Assembly (NCBI GenBank): GCA_008711295.1
Contig: VUYV01000758.1
Location: 1-64,000 of the forward strand
Direction: 5' to 3'
Length of the DNA: 64,000 nt
DNA from: Anarhynchus alexandrinus
Lineage: Eukaryota > Chordata > Aves > Charadriiformes > Charadriidae
Part shown: piece after piece, positions 24,001 to 36,071 of the stretch
Layout: each line of letters begins with the position of its first letter
Numbering within the stretch: position 1 is the first letter of the stretch
The notes under the pieces: generated by a model
Told to the model about the DNA's origin: nothing
What the model saw: only the letters and a program-made list of their open reading frames with translations
Databases searched by the model: none
Program-made: the position numbers and the translations under genes

Positions 24001-27000
24001 TGGAGATTAAACCCCGCTGCCACTCCAGAGGATCAGCGGGAGAGCTCTGCCAACGGTGGGGCGCGCGAGGATAAGAGGAAGTCTCGCTCGTGCTGCCTGC
24101 CAAGTCTAATCAGGATCTTTCCACACCACCTCCTATCTGCTGGCACGTCTGGAGCAGACAGACCTGTTCTTCTTCTTGTGCCCCGGGGAGCAAGAAACGC
24201 TTCACGAGTCCCCTGCACTGGTTCTGGAGAGTAAAGCAAACCTGGGACAGCGAGTTCCACTCCTCTGGAGAGGAGGAGATGTCGGGAGCAGCTCGATGCC
24301 CACCTGGAGCTCACAGAAGAGCTGTTGCACTGCTCGACTTGGTTGTCTGCACCCGAAGCAGCGGGATGCAGCTGCCCTCACATCTCCGGTCCAGCCCGGT
24401 GGTCCCTCCCCTGCGTTTCTACCTTGCATGGTTCTCTCTGCCTTTCCCTAGCTGCAAGGGCAGAGGCTTTCCCTTATCTTTTGCCCGCTGAGGTTGCCTG
24501 GGGCTGCAGTGGGTTTTCCAGCTGCAAAGCACAGTAAATCACGGCGGAGGGAGGCTGCCTCCCGGTTGCACAGAGAGGGCTCGAAGTGCGGGGTCACTTA
24601 GCTGCTGCACAGTAGCTCCAGAGAAGTGATCTGTGGCTTAAATTTCCGGGAACTGGTGGGGCCCGACTCAGTTTTGAGCCATCAATTCGCCTGATTAAAA
24701 ATAAACACAGAGTTATAGACGGGCTGTGCTCGGTCACAGCTGATTTTTATCGACCCCGGCTGGGCGTTGGGATGGAAAGAGCGCTCGGTTGGAGTCACTC
24801 TCTTTCCATTCCCAATCCGTGCTGCCTCGGGAGGATTTGGGAAGCAGAAAGTTCGAGCCGAGGCCTCTGTGAAATTCTGGCTGCTCTGAGATTTTCCCAC
24901 ACGTTCATTAGACATACAGCTCATTCAAGTTTTATTTCCAGAGGTTTTCAGGGCTGAAAGGCTCATTGTAGCTATCTGGTGTGATACCCGGTTTCTGCGG
25001 GAGCTCGAACCTACGGCGTGCAAAGCAGAGAGGCACTAAACGCCGTGTGGCTGCAGGGGTTAATCGCTGGGTGAGGGGGGGTCTTTTCTGTCCTAATTTA
25101 GAAGGTGCAGGAGCCACCGCAGAGCTCAGTGGAGGGATGCCTGCCCTGTGCTGCATCCCTTAAGGATGCTTTTTAGCTGAGGTGTCCATCCGTGCAGTGG
25201 GAGCCACGAGATGCTCCCACGACAGAGCTGAGGTGTGCCGGCAGGGAGCAGGGTCCCCGGTCCCCCCGAGGAACCTCACCGTGGTGGGAACAGCGGGGTT
25301 ATCGGAATGGGGTGGCTCCTCTCTAAGATGGAAATTTCTCCTCTGGCCAGAGGCAGCGATCTTGGCTTGCATCCCCGCTCCCTGTCACTGAGCCTCGCCA
25401 CCTTCCAGGGTTCACTTTGTTCACAAAGAGCCTCAGATAAGCTTCTTGGCAGAGGTTCTCTGTTCTGCTGCAGCATTAGCATGGCTCAAGACAGGTTTTG
25501 TTTTTTTTTTTAAATATTAACCGCTTGTATCCCTTAGAAGATGCAGCTCAGACACAGACCCTGGGGCCGGGGCAGCAAGTTGAGGCTCTGCGTCAGTGGG
25601 AAGCATCGGCATCACCACAGGGGTTGGTCTCCTGACTGCCATCACGGGCCGTGGAGGTGTCAGCCGCCTTGGATGAGCAACGGGGAGGTGATGGCAGTGC
25701 TCACCCGTGGGCTGAGCCCAGTGCCGGGAGAACCAGGCGAGTAGGAGGAACTTTCTGCCTGGTGAAAACAGGCTTTGAACCCCCTCCTGTCAGAGCCACG
25801 GGAAATCTTGCCGTGGTTATGGGCACACGTGCCTGGCGTTGGGTCTGTGAAATGCTGAAGGAACAGTTGCAACTTGGGGAACATTTTTTTTTTTTCACTG
25901 AGTTAGAGTATTCTATGTGGAGGTGTTTTTCTCCATGAGTGATTTTTTTTTGCCAGTCTGAAAAACCACTTTAACCCCCCTGCTCATGCTCTTAAAACAA
26001 ATGGTTGGTGGTTTGGGGGAGCCGGTCTAAGGCATCTCATAGCGCACCTTGTGGGATGCTGTAGTCCCCAACCAAAAGCGTGGCCCTGGAGCCCTGCAGC
26101 GTGCCCTGATTCACGGGGAAGGACTGGCTGGCAGCCGATGTGCTGCCCTCCCCTGCCACTCAGCCTCATTTATCTTCATTACTCGGGCTGTTTACGCAAG
26201 CAAGAATTGGCCAGAGGCGCCCGGCACCGCTGCGTGCCAAGGGAGGAAGCAGGCACCAGCGCAAGCTCTTGTGGCTGGCACCCCATTGCCTGCGCGCTCT
26301 CTTTCGAGAACAAAAGGCCAGGATGCGGCCGCCGTGGCCCAGGGCGAGGGGCGGCTCTGGCCCCTTGCATGGCTTGTGCCAGGGGTCCTGGCAAGGGGAC
26401 CCACCGCTTTGCGCTCTGTGCTGGTGGCCCAAGGGCATCCCACAAGCAGAGATGCTCGGGCACCTCCGCTGGTAGTCCCAGGGAGCAGAGCTCCCAGGTA
26501 CCTTTGCTCCCAAAGGTTGAGTGCTGTCCTTGGGTTCAGTCCTTGCTTAATCCTTTATGGCGTGGGAGCCGCTGCTCAGCCTGTGGTTGAAGAGAGATGT
26601 CTGAGTAACAGAGCAGTATCTCCTCTGGTTGCTGAGCTAGCACAGCCTCTGGTGCCTTCCCACTTTGCTTCTCTTGCTCAAACAGCTCTTGGAAATCTCA
26701 GCTCCCCCCATGACCCCGCTGCAGAGAGAGGGGCATCCTCCCTGGCCATGGGGCTGGAGGGGGCCTGGGGCTCTCTGGGACAGAGCTGGGGTTTAGTGCT
26801 GGGCTGTGCTCGCCCGGAGAGCTGCCGCCTGGCCGCAGGGGCTGTTCACCAGCCTGGAGTGGGTTTCTGAGCTCAGGGTTGGAGAACAGACGAGGGCCAG
26901 GCTGCTGACAGCCAGCTGCCACTAAAAAAGAGAATACGTGCACTTTTCCAGGGCGTTTGACAGGATTTCTGTGTAAGAAAATGCATATTTTTGTTTTCTG

Positions 27001-30000
27001 CTCCAGCAAACAGCATTTGATGTAAAATTGCCAGCAGGAAAACCACTTGCTGCAATTCTGAAGAAAAGAAGGAATGAATGGGATGGTCCAGGGATGGTGT
27101 CATCTCAAAAGCTTCTCGAAGCCAGCAGCAAGGAAGGGAAGTCTAGACCTGGCAAAGCCCCTTTGACTCCTGCCTCGAGGTAGCCAAGTCCCCCCTGCCA
27201 GCAGCTTCCCGTGGTGGGCGGCTGTGCCAGCGCACACCCGGGGCCAAGAGGATGTGCGAGACAGAGCACGCTTTGTGTCACGCCTGGCCCGGGCTTGCCT
27301 GGCGAGAAGGAACACAGCAGAAATATGCTGGGGTCTGACATGCCACCTTGGCGGTGGTGGTAGCCCTTTGGTCCATCCTGGGCAGCTGAGACTCGATGAG
27401 GAGCTGATGGAGTCTCAGGACTGACACTGGTGGGTCCTTCCGCTGTTTTGTTTTATTCCAGTTTTGTGTCTCAGCACCTCCACTCTGACGGTGGTCCTCT
27501 CCTGTCCTGTCCACACATCATGCAGGGGAGAAGGTTGTACCCCATCACAGAAGTGGGGAAGCAGGAGGTGATAGCAGCGCCTGGGACGGTTGCAGGTTTG
27601 GTCAGCGTGCCTAGATGCCTTCAGGGTGCTTTGCTTCTGGCTCCTTCCAAAGCCACGGAGGTTGCCCACTCGTGGCAAGATCACCCGCAGAGTCACTTGG
27701 GGACACTGACTTTTCTCACACCTTTTCTTTCCAGGTGATGGGAAACAAAAGAACCCAATATATTTAAAAGCAGGAAGCCAGATTCTGTAAACTGTCTAAA
27801 AATGTATCCTCCGGAGATGAGATTTCACTCTGGCTCCAAGCCCGAAAGAACGATCAGCGCTAATGCAAGCGAGAGAGCAGGGAAGGGCTGGCGGCGGGGG
27901 GGAGCGGGCTGTCCTGCCGGAGCATCCTCGCTGCGTCCCCCTGCCCGGGACGCCCCGGACTGGATGGGCACAGAGTGACGTGGGGTCTGAATGTGCCTTG
28001 GGATGAGTCTGCTGCCTGTGAGTCGGGATGAAATCATTTTAACTCATTAACCCCGCACATTTTTGGCTTATAACCCCAGGGAGTCAGTAAGTGCAGCAGT
28101 AGGGAACAAAATTCACAGCAGAGAAACAACTGCCTGTGGATTTATGGCTGCGGGTGACACTTGGGACACCAAAATCCCCAAGGTGTCTGGGCAGTCTAGG
28201 GCTTTTGTGGCAGGAGTCCTCACTTTCTAGCCTTGCTTTCCTCAAACTTTTACAAAGCTGCTTCTACTGCTGCTGGTGGTGCCCTCTCGCCTGACTTTGG
28301 GAGCTGGGAGTTGCAGGAGTGATGAGCTCTGCTGCTTTATTTCCCGACCGTTGTTTCCTTGAGACTGACACATAATCGATGAAACCAAAACCTTGGAGTG
28401 GCTCATCACGTGTGGTTGCTTTCTGCGTCTCATCTGTAGGCACCTCATCCACCCTCCGAGCCTGCCTCGCCCCCACGCCGGCTGTCTCGGGGCGGTTTAT
28501 AACATCTGCAGTGCAAACAGCTCATAAAAAAAAAAAAAAGAAGTATTATTTCATGATTGATCTCTGCCAGCTATTCGGTAGCTCCTGTTGGACTCGAAGC
28601 CATGTGACTGGGTGCTGGTCCATCTCTAGAGGTGTGCTGCGCAGATCGGCAACGCACGGGCTATTGGCCAAGATGGGCATCTCCCGGAGCAGAGAAGATG
28701 TTGCTGGAGAGGAAGGAGAAGTTGGATTTGGGCAAGTCTTCCCTTAAAACACAAATGATGTAACTTCTAGGCAAACCATCCTCAACTCCCATGACCGGCA
28801 TCGGGGCGAATGCCCCGTACCGAGGTGGCTGCCAGGAGCGAAGCAAAGCCTGTCATCACCGCTTGGGACAGAGAACAGATCCCAGAGACCCCAGGCTGAG
28901 CAGCCAGGAAGCCCAGACGAGTGCTCTCCTGAGGCAGGCACTCACAGACATCCTCTCCCTTGTGACCGGACTCTTCCTGCCTTCCTGAGCCTATTTACAT
29001 CCCCCAAAAAAAGCCCTGGGAAAAATAACACCCCAAGGCCAAGTAGGAAAGCCAAAGAGCTCCTGGGATCCAAGGGAAGGGCGCGAAGGCAGCGGGGACC
29101 TGTCTCGCTGTTTCGGCTCCGTGTCCTGGTGAGTGAGCTCGCTTCCGAAATGGCCGAAGCAAGGAGAGTGTAGCAGGACCGGGCGGAGAGCAGAGCTGCT
29201 GCCAGTGCCCTCTTTCAGCCTCCCACCGCCTCTGCGCCTGAGCAGGGCTGCGGGACGATGCTGGAAGGGGTGCGGGTCTTCTAAGCGGCATAAGTAATTT
29301 GCAAATTAGCAGTGGGGAAACACTTAAAAAAAAAAATCTGGGAGTCCTGGGGAAGGGGAAGAAGAGAGAGGACTGATGAGGTGGGTTTTGCCCTCCCCAG
29401 TAATAATAATTATTAGCCCCGACACAAACTCTGGGGACGGTCCGTCTCCGGGCAGAACAGGGCAGCAGATGCTCCAGGACAGGCAGGCTCAGACCACACT
29501 TGCAGCCTGGCAAAGGGAATAAATCCTTTTTGAGTTTTAACCGACGTAACCCCAGCACACGCCGCAGCTGGGCTTGTGCAAACCCCTCCAGAAAATCAGC
29601 CAGGAGCTGCAGCCGCGGCCGCTGGAGAGCCCGGCTCTGCTGCGGGAGCCCGTGCTCCTCTCCAGGCACATGACGGCGTGCGGATGTCTTGATGCCACAC
29701 CGTCCGTCCCTGGCGCCCACGCGCTCCTCACTTTCATAGATTTGCTGAAAACCTCAGATTAGTTTTTTTTATCCAAAGAGGTGAGGGCAAGAATTGACTT
29801 GAGGATGAGGATGTGCGTAGCGGTGGTACAAAACCCCCAAATACAGCGGCTTTTCAACAGGAGCTCCCCAAATGCTTATCAAAGCACCTGATTTTAGAAA
29901 TGAAATTTTTTAGTCACTGGTTTTATTCTCATCTATTGAGTTTTGGATTATTTTTCCCCCCTAAAGATTCAGAGCAGCTGCTTTCCCAAATGAAAAGGCT

Positions 30001-30060
30001 GCTTTTTTTTTTATTTTCCTTTTTTATTCTTTTTTTTCAGCCAAGCCTTGAAAGCACAGA
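21048..30060. other. Unique noncoding sequence, no gene seen
   Basis: About 9 kb with no recognised exon, RNA gene or interspersed repeat. Several long open frames occur (22901-23476 plus, 23229-23915 plus, 23132-23893 minus, 26049-26870 plus, 28995-29720 minus), but the overlapping ones contradict each other and none shows a known domain, conserved motif run or convincing exon borders. Short homopolymers occur at 25500-25512 (T), 25887-25899 (T) and 28527-28539 (A). A poly-pyrimidine tract at 30003-30038 ends in CAG. Confidence 0.45.
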
Positions 30061-30077
30061 GGAAGAAAATGCAAATA

Positions 30078-30106
30078 TTTTCATCCACAGTTGTTGTGGA
30101 TGAAAA
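30078..30106. repeat. Small perfect hairpin: 12-bp stem, 5-nt loop
   Basis: TTTTCATCCACA (30078-30089) pairs exactly with TGTGGATGAAAA (30095-30106) around the loop GTTGT. It lies 38 bases downstream of a long T/C tract ending in CAG (30003-30040) that resembles a strong splice acceptor. No matching donor follows in the next few hundred bases, so I do not call an exon. Confidence 0.75.
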
Positions 30107-30735
30107 CTCTTTTCCCCTCGCTGCTGTCTTCCGCAGCCCTGTACTGAACTTACTCGAAAACCTGGGTCTTATTTGAAAAGCTCAGATGGGAACTCTTTTG
30201 AAAATCAACCTAATACTTACAGACTTTTCTTTGATTTCTCAGGAGTACAGCCAAGTCAGCTTGCTGCAGGGAAGGATGAGCTCCTGTCTCTGGACTTTTT
30301 TTTTAAAACCTATCCTTAGCTGACGGCTCTAGACGCTGCACGCACTCAAAAACGTGAGTTTTGACCCTGCCCAAACGCTTGATCCTGCGTCAACGCATTT
30401 GGGTTATATAGGTAGGAAGGAGCAAGCACAGGGGTGATGCCTCCACCGGTCTGTGCAGACCCGTTAATTACCGGGACGGAGCTGGTTGGCCGCTAATTCA
30501 CAGCCAGAAGGTGCAGCGTAACCGGCCCGTTCCCCTTGACGGCGCGTGTGAACAGCGCAGCGCTCTCAGCTTTCCCAGCCAGCGTCTCGCGCTGGGCCAA
30601 GTTGGTCGGTTGGGGTGGGGGAGGGAAGGCTCTTGCCTTCCTTCTCTCCTATTTTCTATTTTCCTGGACCTAGTGTCATGTTAATTGTTGCGCTCCCGAG
30701 GTTTGTCTTGGCACGTGGCTCGGAGAGCAGGGAGG
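30107..30735. other. Unique noncoding sequence, no gene seen
   Basis: Unique sequence with no recognised gene or repeat. It ends next to the AT-rich island at 30736-30836. Confidence 0.4.
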
Positions 30736-30836
30736 CCCAGAAGCTGAGCAAAGTAATTCTTTATGTAAACGAGCGCTGATTATAATTACGCTGCTATAAT
30801 TACTGCTAAGCAAATAAACAATAAAGGGCAGCAGCA
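30736..30836. promoter_or_regulatory. Candidate enhancer: homeobox and FOX motif cluster
   Basis: A compact AT-rich island inside GC-rich flanks. It holds TGTAAAC (30764-30770), two TATAATTAC copies (30781-30789 and 30795-30803, 14 bp apart) and ATAAACA (30814-30820) followed by ATAAAG. TAATTA-type cores bind homeodomain factors and TGTAAAC/ATAAACA are FOX-type sites; that is general knowledge of the motif families. The density and sharp edges resemble a conserved noncoding element. Conservation itself cannot be seen from one sequence. Confidence 0.35.
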
Positions 30837-33800
30837 TCCCGGAGGCATGCAGGGCTTATGCAACCTCTGCGAAACCCCGGGAGCAGATCGTGTGCGTTCC
30901 CCCTCCCCGAGGCTCGCCCAGGGAAGGACGGAGTCGGAGCAAATGCTTAATTTTACAGCCTCACGTTCTGGGCGAGCTGGGGTGACGTGGGAGCAGCCCA
31001 GGGAGACGGGGAATTGGGAAAGCAAAGTGTCTCCATGCGTATTTTGCACAATGAGGACACCCTTCCACTAGGCAAAAGTCCTCCTTGCTCCTTTCCTGGG
31101 CTATTTGGATCCAAGCGGATCTGCCAGGGGGATCTCTGAGCCTCTGGTGGAGCAGGCAGCGAGTTTCTCACCCCGTGAAACCAGGCAGGCAGCGAGCCGC
31201 CTCCGCCCTTCCCCTGCCAGGTGCCCTGGGATGGTGCGGCAGCGCTGCCCACGGCGCTGCTCGGATGGCAGGGCATCCCCGGGGATGCGGGACGGGACTG
31301 GGACCGGGCTTCTCGCCTGCCCGGAGCCAGGTGGAGCAGCGCAGGGTGGGAGCAGCCCAGCCTGGCGCCCACCCAAGCCCCCCCCTTCCTCCGGCAGCAT
31401 GCCCTCGCCGACGATGGCCAGACCTTCATACCTTAGAAAGAGACACAGCTTACGCGCTCGTTTACTCTTAATAAAGTACGGGCTGTCTCGCGCCTGGCAC
31501 TGGGGTGGTGCTTGTGCTTCATCCCTGGGTTTATTTGTCTGCTTTAAATGTGGGCAGCGCTCGGCAAAGCCACATTTCGGGAGTGACTGCAGTGCACATA
31601 AACCAATTCCCTTCTCCAGAGACATCCCCATTAAGCTTTTTTTGGCACCCCTGTGACATGGTGGGGTTTAACCCGTGGACCCGTGTGCGGGGGATAGGAG
31701 ACTTGGAAGGGCAGGGGTCTGGCTCTAGTTGCCCCCGGGATGCCGAGGTGGGGAAGGGATCTGCAGGGAGAGATCTGGGGAGCTGAAGGGGGCTTGCTGA
31801 TGATGGGGGGTCAGGGAGGGAGTTTGGGGTTGAGCTGGGGAGCGCTGGGAACCCCCTGAGCCACCAATGGAGGATGTGACCCCGAGGAGGGCAGGGCTTG
31901 ATGGAGATGCTGTTTTTCTGTCTTCCTAAACCCGGTTCTTTCCAGCCAGGCTGGGACAACACCGTGCTGGAGGCCAAGAGAGAGGCTGGAGCGAAGCCGG
32001 GGAATGCTGGCTGCCGTGGGACAGACTGGGTGCAGGTACTGCCGCAGGGGAGCACGTTGGGGCCAGGCTGTCTGCGGGGCAACACGCAGCGGAACCCATG
32101 GAGGGGAAAGGGCCCTCGTATGGAGTTGATATACCGCGTGGCCTTACCCCAGAGCAGCTAGGCTTTTGCCTAGCAAAGCTGCTTCTATCTCCTTAGTGAC
32201 TGGGAGCCGCCCTCCAGGTTTGCACGCAGCCTGTTTATACCAGAGAAAATGTTCTTCTTTAGCCTAAATCACCTCCCTCTATCTCTGTGGTCTCTCCTGC
32301 CTGCAAGTGTGATGCAGAGCTCCATCCTCCCTCCTCGCTTTCCCAGGATGCAAAGGATGGCTCCCGCAGTCCTTGCTCGCAAGCTGGACGCTATTTCTTT
32401 TGATTCCCAGTTCCTCTTCGTACATCCCACTTTCCCCTTAATTTTTTTGAGCACGAGTGGCCACAACTGTTCCCCCTGAGCCTTCCCAAGGACTCAGTCC
32501 CAGCTCTCCTACTGCTCTTCTCTCCCCAGCATGTCTGTACCTGCCGCTGCCTGCAATCCTGCCTCCCTGCCTGCACACCTGCCTCCGCCGGCACGCGGGG
32601 CCGGCGGCTGGAGATGGGAAGCAGCCGGCGCCGCGGAAGAGCGGGGTGTGAGCACTAAACCCTGCCCGTGACATGTCAGCAGAGCTGGGAACATCCAACT
32701 TGGCCCCGAGTCAGAGTCCGGTGCTCTGAGCTGCTGCTGCACCTCCATTCACTGCTGCTGTGATTGCTTCCAGCCTTCAAAGAAAGCTTCAGACACAGCT
32801 GGTTGGTGGAAAAGATGGTGGTGTTGGTTTTTTTTTCCCTCCTGGATTGCTGTGGATGCGCCACATCGTAATTAAAAGCCAGCGAGTTGTGGGTACTGGA
32901 ATTAGCATGGGCGTTTGCAGCCTGGCGAGCTGCTCGCTGGCTGGAGGCACAGCGTTCGCACGAGGCTTCTGCTCTGCTTTGTTTCACGCGGCTTTCTGTA
33001 ATAAAATCAGACTTCTAGTGCTAGCAACCCGTCTGCTGCTTCCCAAAGGTCCGCAGAGGCATTAACTCCCTGTTTTACCCTCTGCAAAACCCCTGCCGTG
33101 GTCCCAGGTGGTTTCCTGGTGCAGGGTTTGAGTCTTTCAGCTCTGTGGCTGAAGGAATCCTGACTCTGGCAGGAGGTTAGTGGAGCTCCAGCGCCCCGGG
33201 GAGATGCTCGGGCAGGAGGAGGTTTGAGCCCTGGGAGGGGAAAAAGCCTCAAGAGGGAGAAAATATCCCCCTCCATCCCCTCTCCCCAACGGCTTTTCTG
33301 CTCTGCTGAGGCTCTCTGCTCCTCTCCAGGGTTCCCCCCACTTCGCTGCTGAAGAGCCGTCTCTGAGTGACAACGGTGAGCGGATTAATTAATCTGCCTG
33401 TCAGTCCTTGGCAGCAAGAAGCTCTGCCATGCCAGCTCTAATTAAACCGAACAAAACCTGCCTTTATCTCCCAACCTCGCCGCAGGCTGGGATAAGGCAG
33501 GAGGCCACCGGGAGCTGAACTCGGGCAGCTTCATCGCACCCAAGAGCTTTGGCACCCACCCGCCCAGCTGCATCTCGCTGAGCGGGGAGGGGATGGGGGA
33601 CACGCACCCCACCATGGCTCTGCTGCCAGCTCGGGAAAGAGAAAGGTGTGGGCTGGGGTGCTCCAGCCCCTCCGATGGCACCAGACCCCTGGGGGGCTGT
33701 CAGCCCTCTGGCGAATTTGATGCTGAGCATCTTGCCCATGTCTTATGCTCAAGGGTTGGGTTTGGTTTTTTTTTCCCCACTTCAGCCTTCAATCCTTCTA

Positions 33801-34429
33801 GCAAACCCTCGGCTGGGCTCTGGGCATCGCTTGTCTCGGGACCACTCGTGGTCTGTCGGAAGGGTCGTGGTCTGGTCTAGTCGTGGTTGTGGCCTGTTGA
33901 TGCTCCAAATGGCTGGAAAGCAATCTTTAAATCAGAAACAGATGTAAAAATAGGCAGAGAGGAGACAACCCGCTGGGAGGGCGCGTGCCATGCGGGGTGC
34001 GGCTGCTCAGAGCCTGGCGCCGGTGGGGGGGTGACCCCCAGCCCCAAACCTGCCTGTGTTTGGGGTGACCCTGCCTGTCTGTGCCCTGCACCACCAGCCC
34101 CAGTTTGCCTGCGGCGCGCTCTCTGGGCTGCGGGGAGTTGCTCGCCTTGCATTTCTGTTTCTCCTGGCAGAGGACGACTGATCTTACTTAGCTGAGGGAG
34201 GCTGATAAGAGCATTATCCGGAGGTACGGCCGGGATGAAGCGGTGGTTTGCAAGGCAGTAGCCTTCTCCCGGTTCCCTAACGAAGGGGAAAGGCGAGGCT
34301 AAGCCGGGCTGGGTGTTATACAAATCCACGTACACATGGGCCTTCAGCCGTTATTTCACCTGGGTGAGCGTTGTTCACAGTACGTGCTGGTGGTCCTGTC
34401 CTTTTCGGTGGGTTTTTTTTTTTTCTAGC
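30837..34429. other. Unique noncoding sequence, no gene seen
   Basis: No recognised exon, RNA gene or repeat. It contains a 12-bp palindrome GATTAATTAATC (33383-33394), a homeobox/POU-like core. The open frames at 31101-31656 are open on both strands in a GC-rich stretch and look like chance. A stretch from a CCCCAG at 32524-32529 to a GTGAGC at 32648 has acceptor- and donor-like ends, but the sequence between is not recognisable as coding. Confidence 0.4.
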
Positions 34430-34640
34430 TGCGTAGTTTGGGGAACTTTAATTGCTCTATGATTAAGTGACTTTTAATTTCCCTCTCGTCAAATGTAATC
34501 CCATTTGCTCCTTCTTTTCCTTTCTTTCTTTTTCTTCCTCCCTCCTGGAAATTAAATTAACATTCCATCTAATTACTCAGCCACTTCTCTAATTGCTGAG
34601 GGGAATGTGGTTGTTGTGCTCATTTAATTAATTGAGACCC
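34430..34640. promoter_or_regulatory. Candidate enhancer: homeobox/NKX motif island
   Basis: An AT-rich island with many homeodomain-type cores: TTTAATTGC (34448-34456), TTAAGTG (34463-34469, an NKX2-like core), TAATTA (34570-34575), TCTAATTGC (34588-34596) and TTAATTAATT (34624-34633), plus a TTTC/CTTC pyrimidine tract at 34510-34545. The surrounding sequence is much more GC-rich. This pattern is typical of developmental conserved noncoding elements, but only a cross-species alignment could confirm that. Confidence 0.35.
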
Positions 34641-36010
34641 GCAATGTTTAATGCAGAAGAGGATTTATTGGCGGCGGAGCTGGTGCGCAGGGCTCGGCTG
34701 GCAGGAGCAGCGTGCTCCGTGGAGAGCGAGGGAGATGCCAGCCCAGAGGGCCAGGAAAGGCTGGGTACCAAATCCCTTTTTTGGAGTATAAATATGGAGC
34801 AAATCGCTTTCCCAACTGGCTCAGTTGCCTTTCTGGGCTCATCCTTGTTAATGGAGATACGTATTTTAAAATACATCGTGTCCAGAGACCTTCCTACAGT
34901 CACCAGAGGGTTTTTCCCTCTGAAGGTGACCCTTGGGATGCTCGTCTGTCCCTGCTACAGCACCGGCCATCCCCGAGCGCTGCTGACCATCTCCTGGCAG
35001 CGAGCAGCGATGGCGAAAAGCCGAGAGCAGGAGCAGGACGGACTCGCCAGTGTGCCGGGAGTGGGGGGAAGTGGAGGGCTGGCTCCACACTGGGGTTCGT
35101 GGGCCCTGGGGGAAAACTCTGCTGGGAACAGAGGCGCATTCAGGAAGGGAGATAACAGGCTCCTGCTGTGTTTGTCCTGGGGGCAGGTTGCTTTGGCTGC
35201 GGTCTGCGTGGGGGATTTAAACAAATCCATTGTATTTTGCACTGGTGTTGACTGGGAGCGCGCGTGCAGCCCGGCTCCCGGGTCTCGGCTAAGGGCAGGC
35301 AGGATCTCAGCACCGCGTTTGTGCTGGAGGTTCTTCCAAATGTCTGCACTCGGCTGGTAGACACCTGCCTCAGTCGCTGCCTGGTTTGGGGCTGACCCCC
35401 ACCACCGCTCTGTGCGTCGCAGCCAGGCTGTGGCTCCCTCCGGCTCAGAGGCTGGGTTATTCCTCCATCCCGATGCGCAAGGGCCTTCTCCCTGACTGCT
35501 TTGGGTCTCTCTGGGGCCAAACCTGCCTCTGTGCGTGCAGTGCGAGGCTCTGCCCGAAGCTGATGCTTCCATATGTCACCGTAATGTCAATACTTAAAAA
35601 CCCTCCCCAAGCCAGCCAACTGATCCGAACATTTTATTTGCAGACTTGCCAGGCATCTGTGAATTCCAGGCATCCCTATTTCCACGGCAGGGGATTTTAT
35701 AAGAGGCAGAACAGCTTTGAAGTGACCCCCCCTCTGCCCCAGCGGCTCTCCCAGCACCGGCAGCGCAGTCGGAAGCCCGAGTGTGCCGGCAGCTCCAGCT
35801 GCAAACCCTCAGCCGGAGCCGGAGTCGCACAGCGGGTCCGTAATGCGGGATGGCAGCACGCTGAGACCAGCTATGCGCCTTTTAAAGGATTATAGCCCTC
35901 TGGAATGTAAAGGAGAGGGGGGAGTGAGCAGCGCTCCTGGGCTGAGCCCTCCGGAGCATCACCACCAGCACCCAGGGGCAGGCGAGTCCTTCACGTGCTG
36001 CTTTGCCAAG

Positions 36011-36071
36011 AGGAATTAAATCAGAGAGGAATTAAATCCATTCCAAATTAAATCAATTCCAAAATCAAATC
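36011..36071. repeat. Degenerate short tandem repeat, AATTAAATC unit
   Basis: GAATTAAATC occurs twice (36013-36022 and 36029-36038), followed by decayed AAATTAAATCA and AAATCAAATCC versions separated by ATTCC. It is a small AT-rich tandem patch with no visible function. Confidence 0.65.

Noticed and set aside
26049..26870. A 273-codon + frame
   Set aside because: Several other frames on both strands are open over the same stretch, the composition is biased to Ala/Gly/Pro/Arg/Leu, and there is no exon structure or family signature.
32524..32653. Possible exon between a CCCCAG acceptor and a GTGAGC donor
   Set aside because: The enclosed 118 bases are not in a recognisable frame, and such site pairs are frequent by chance in pyrimidine-rich sequence.
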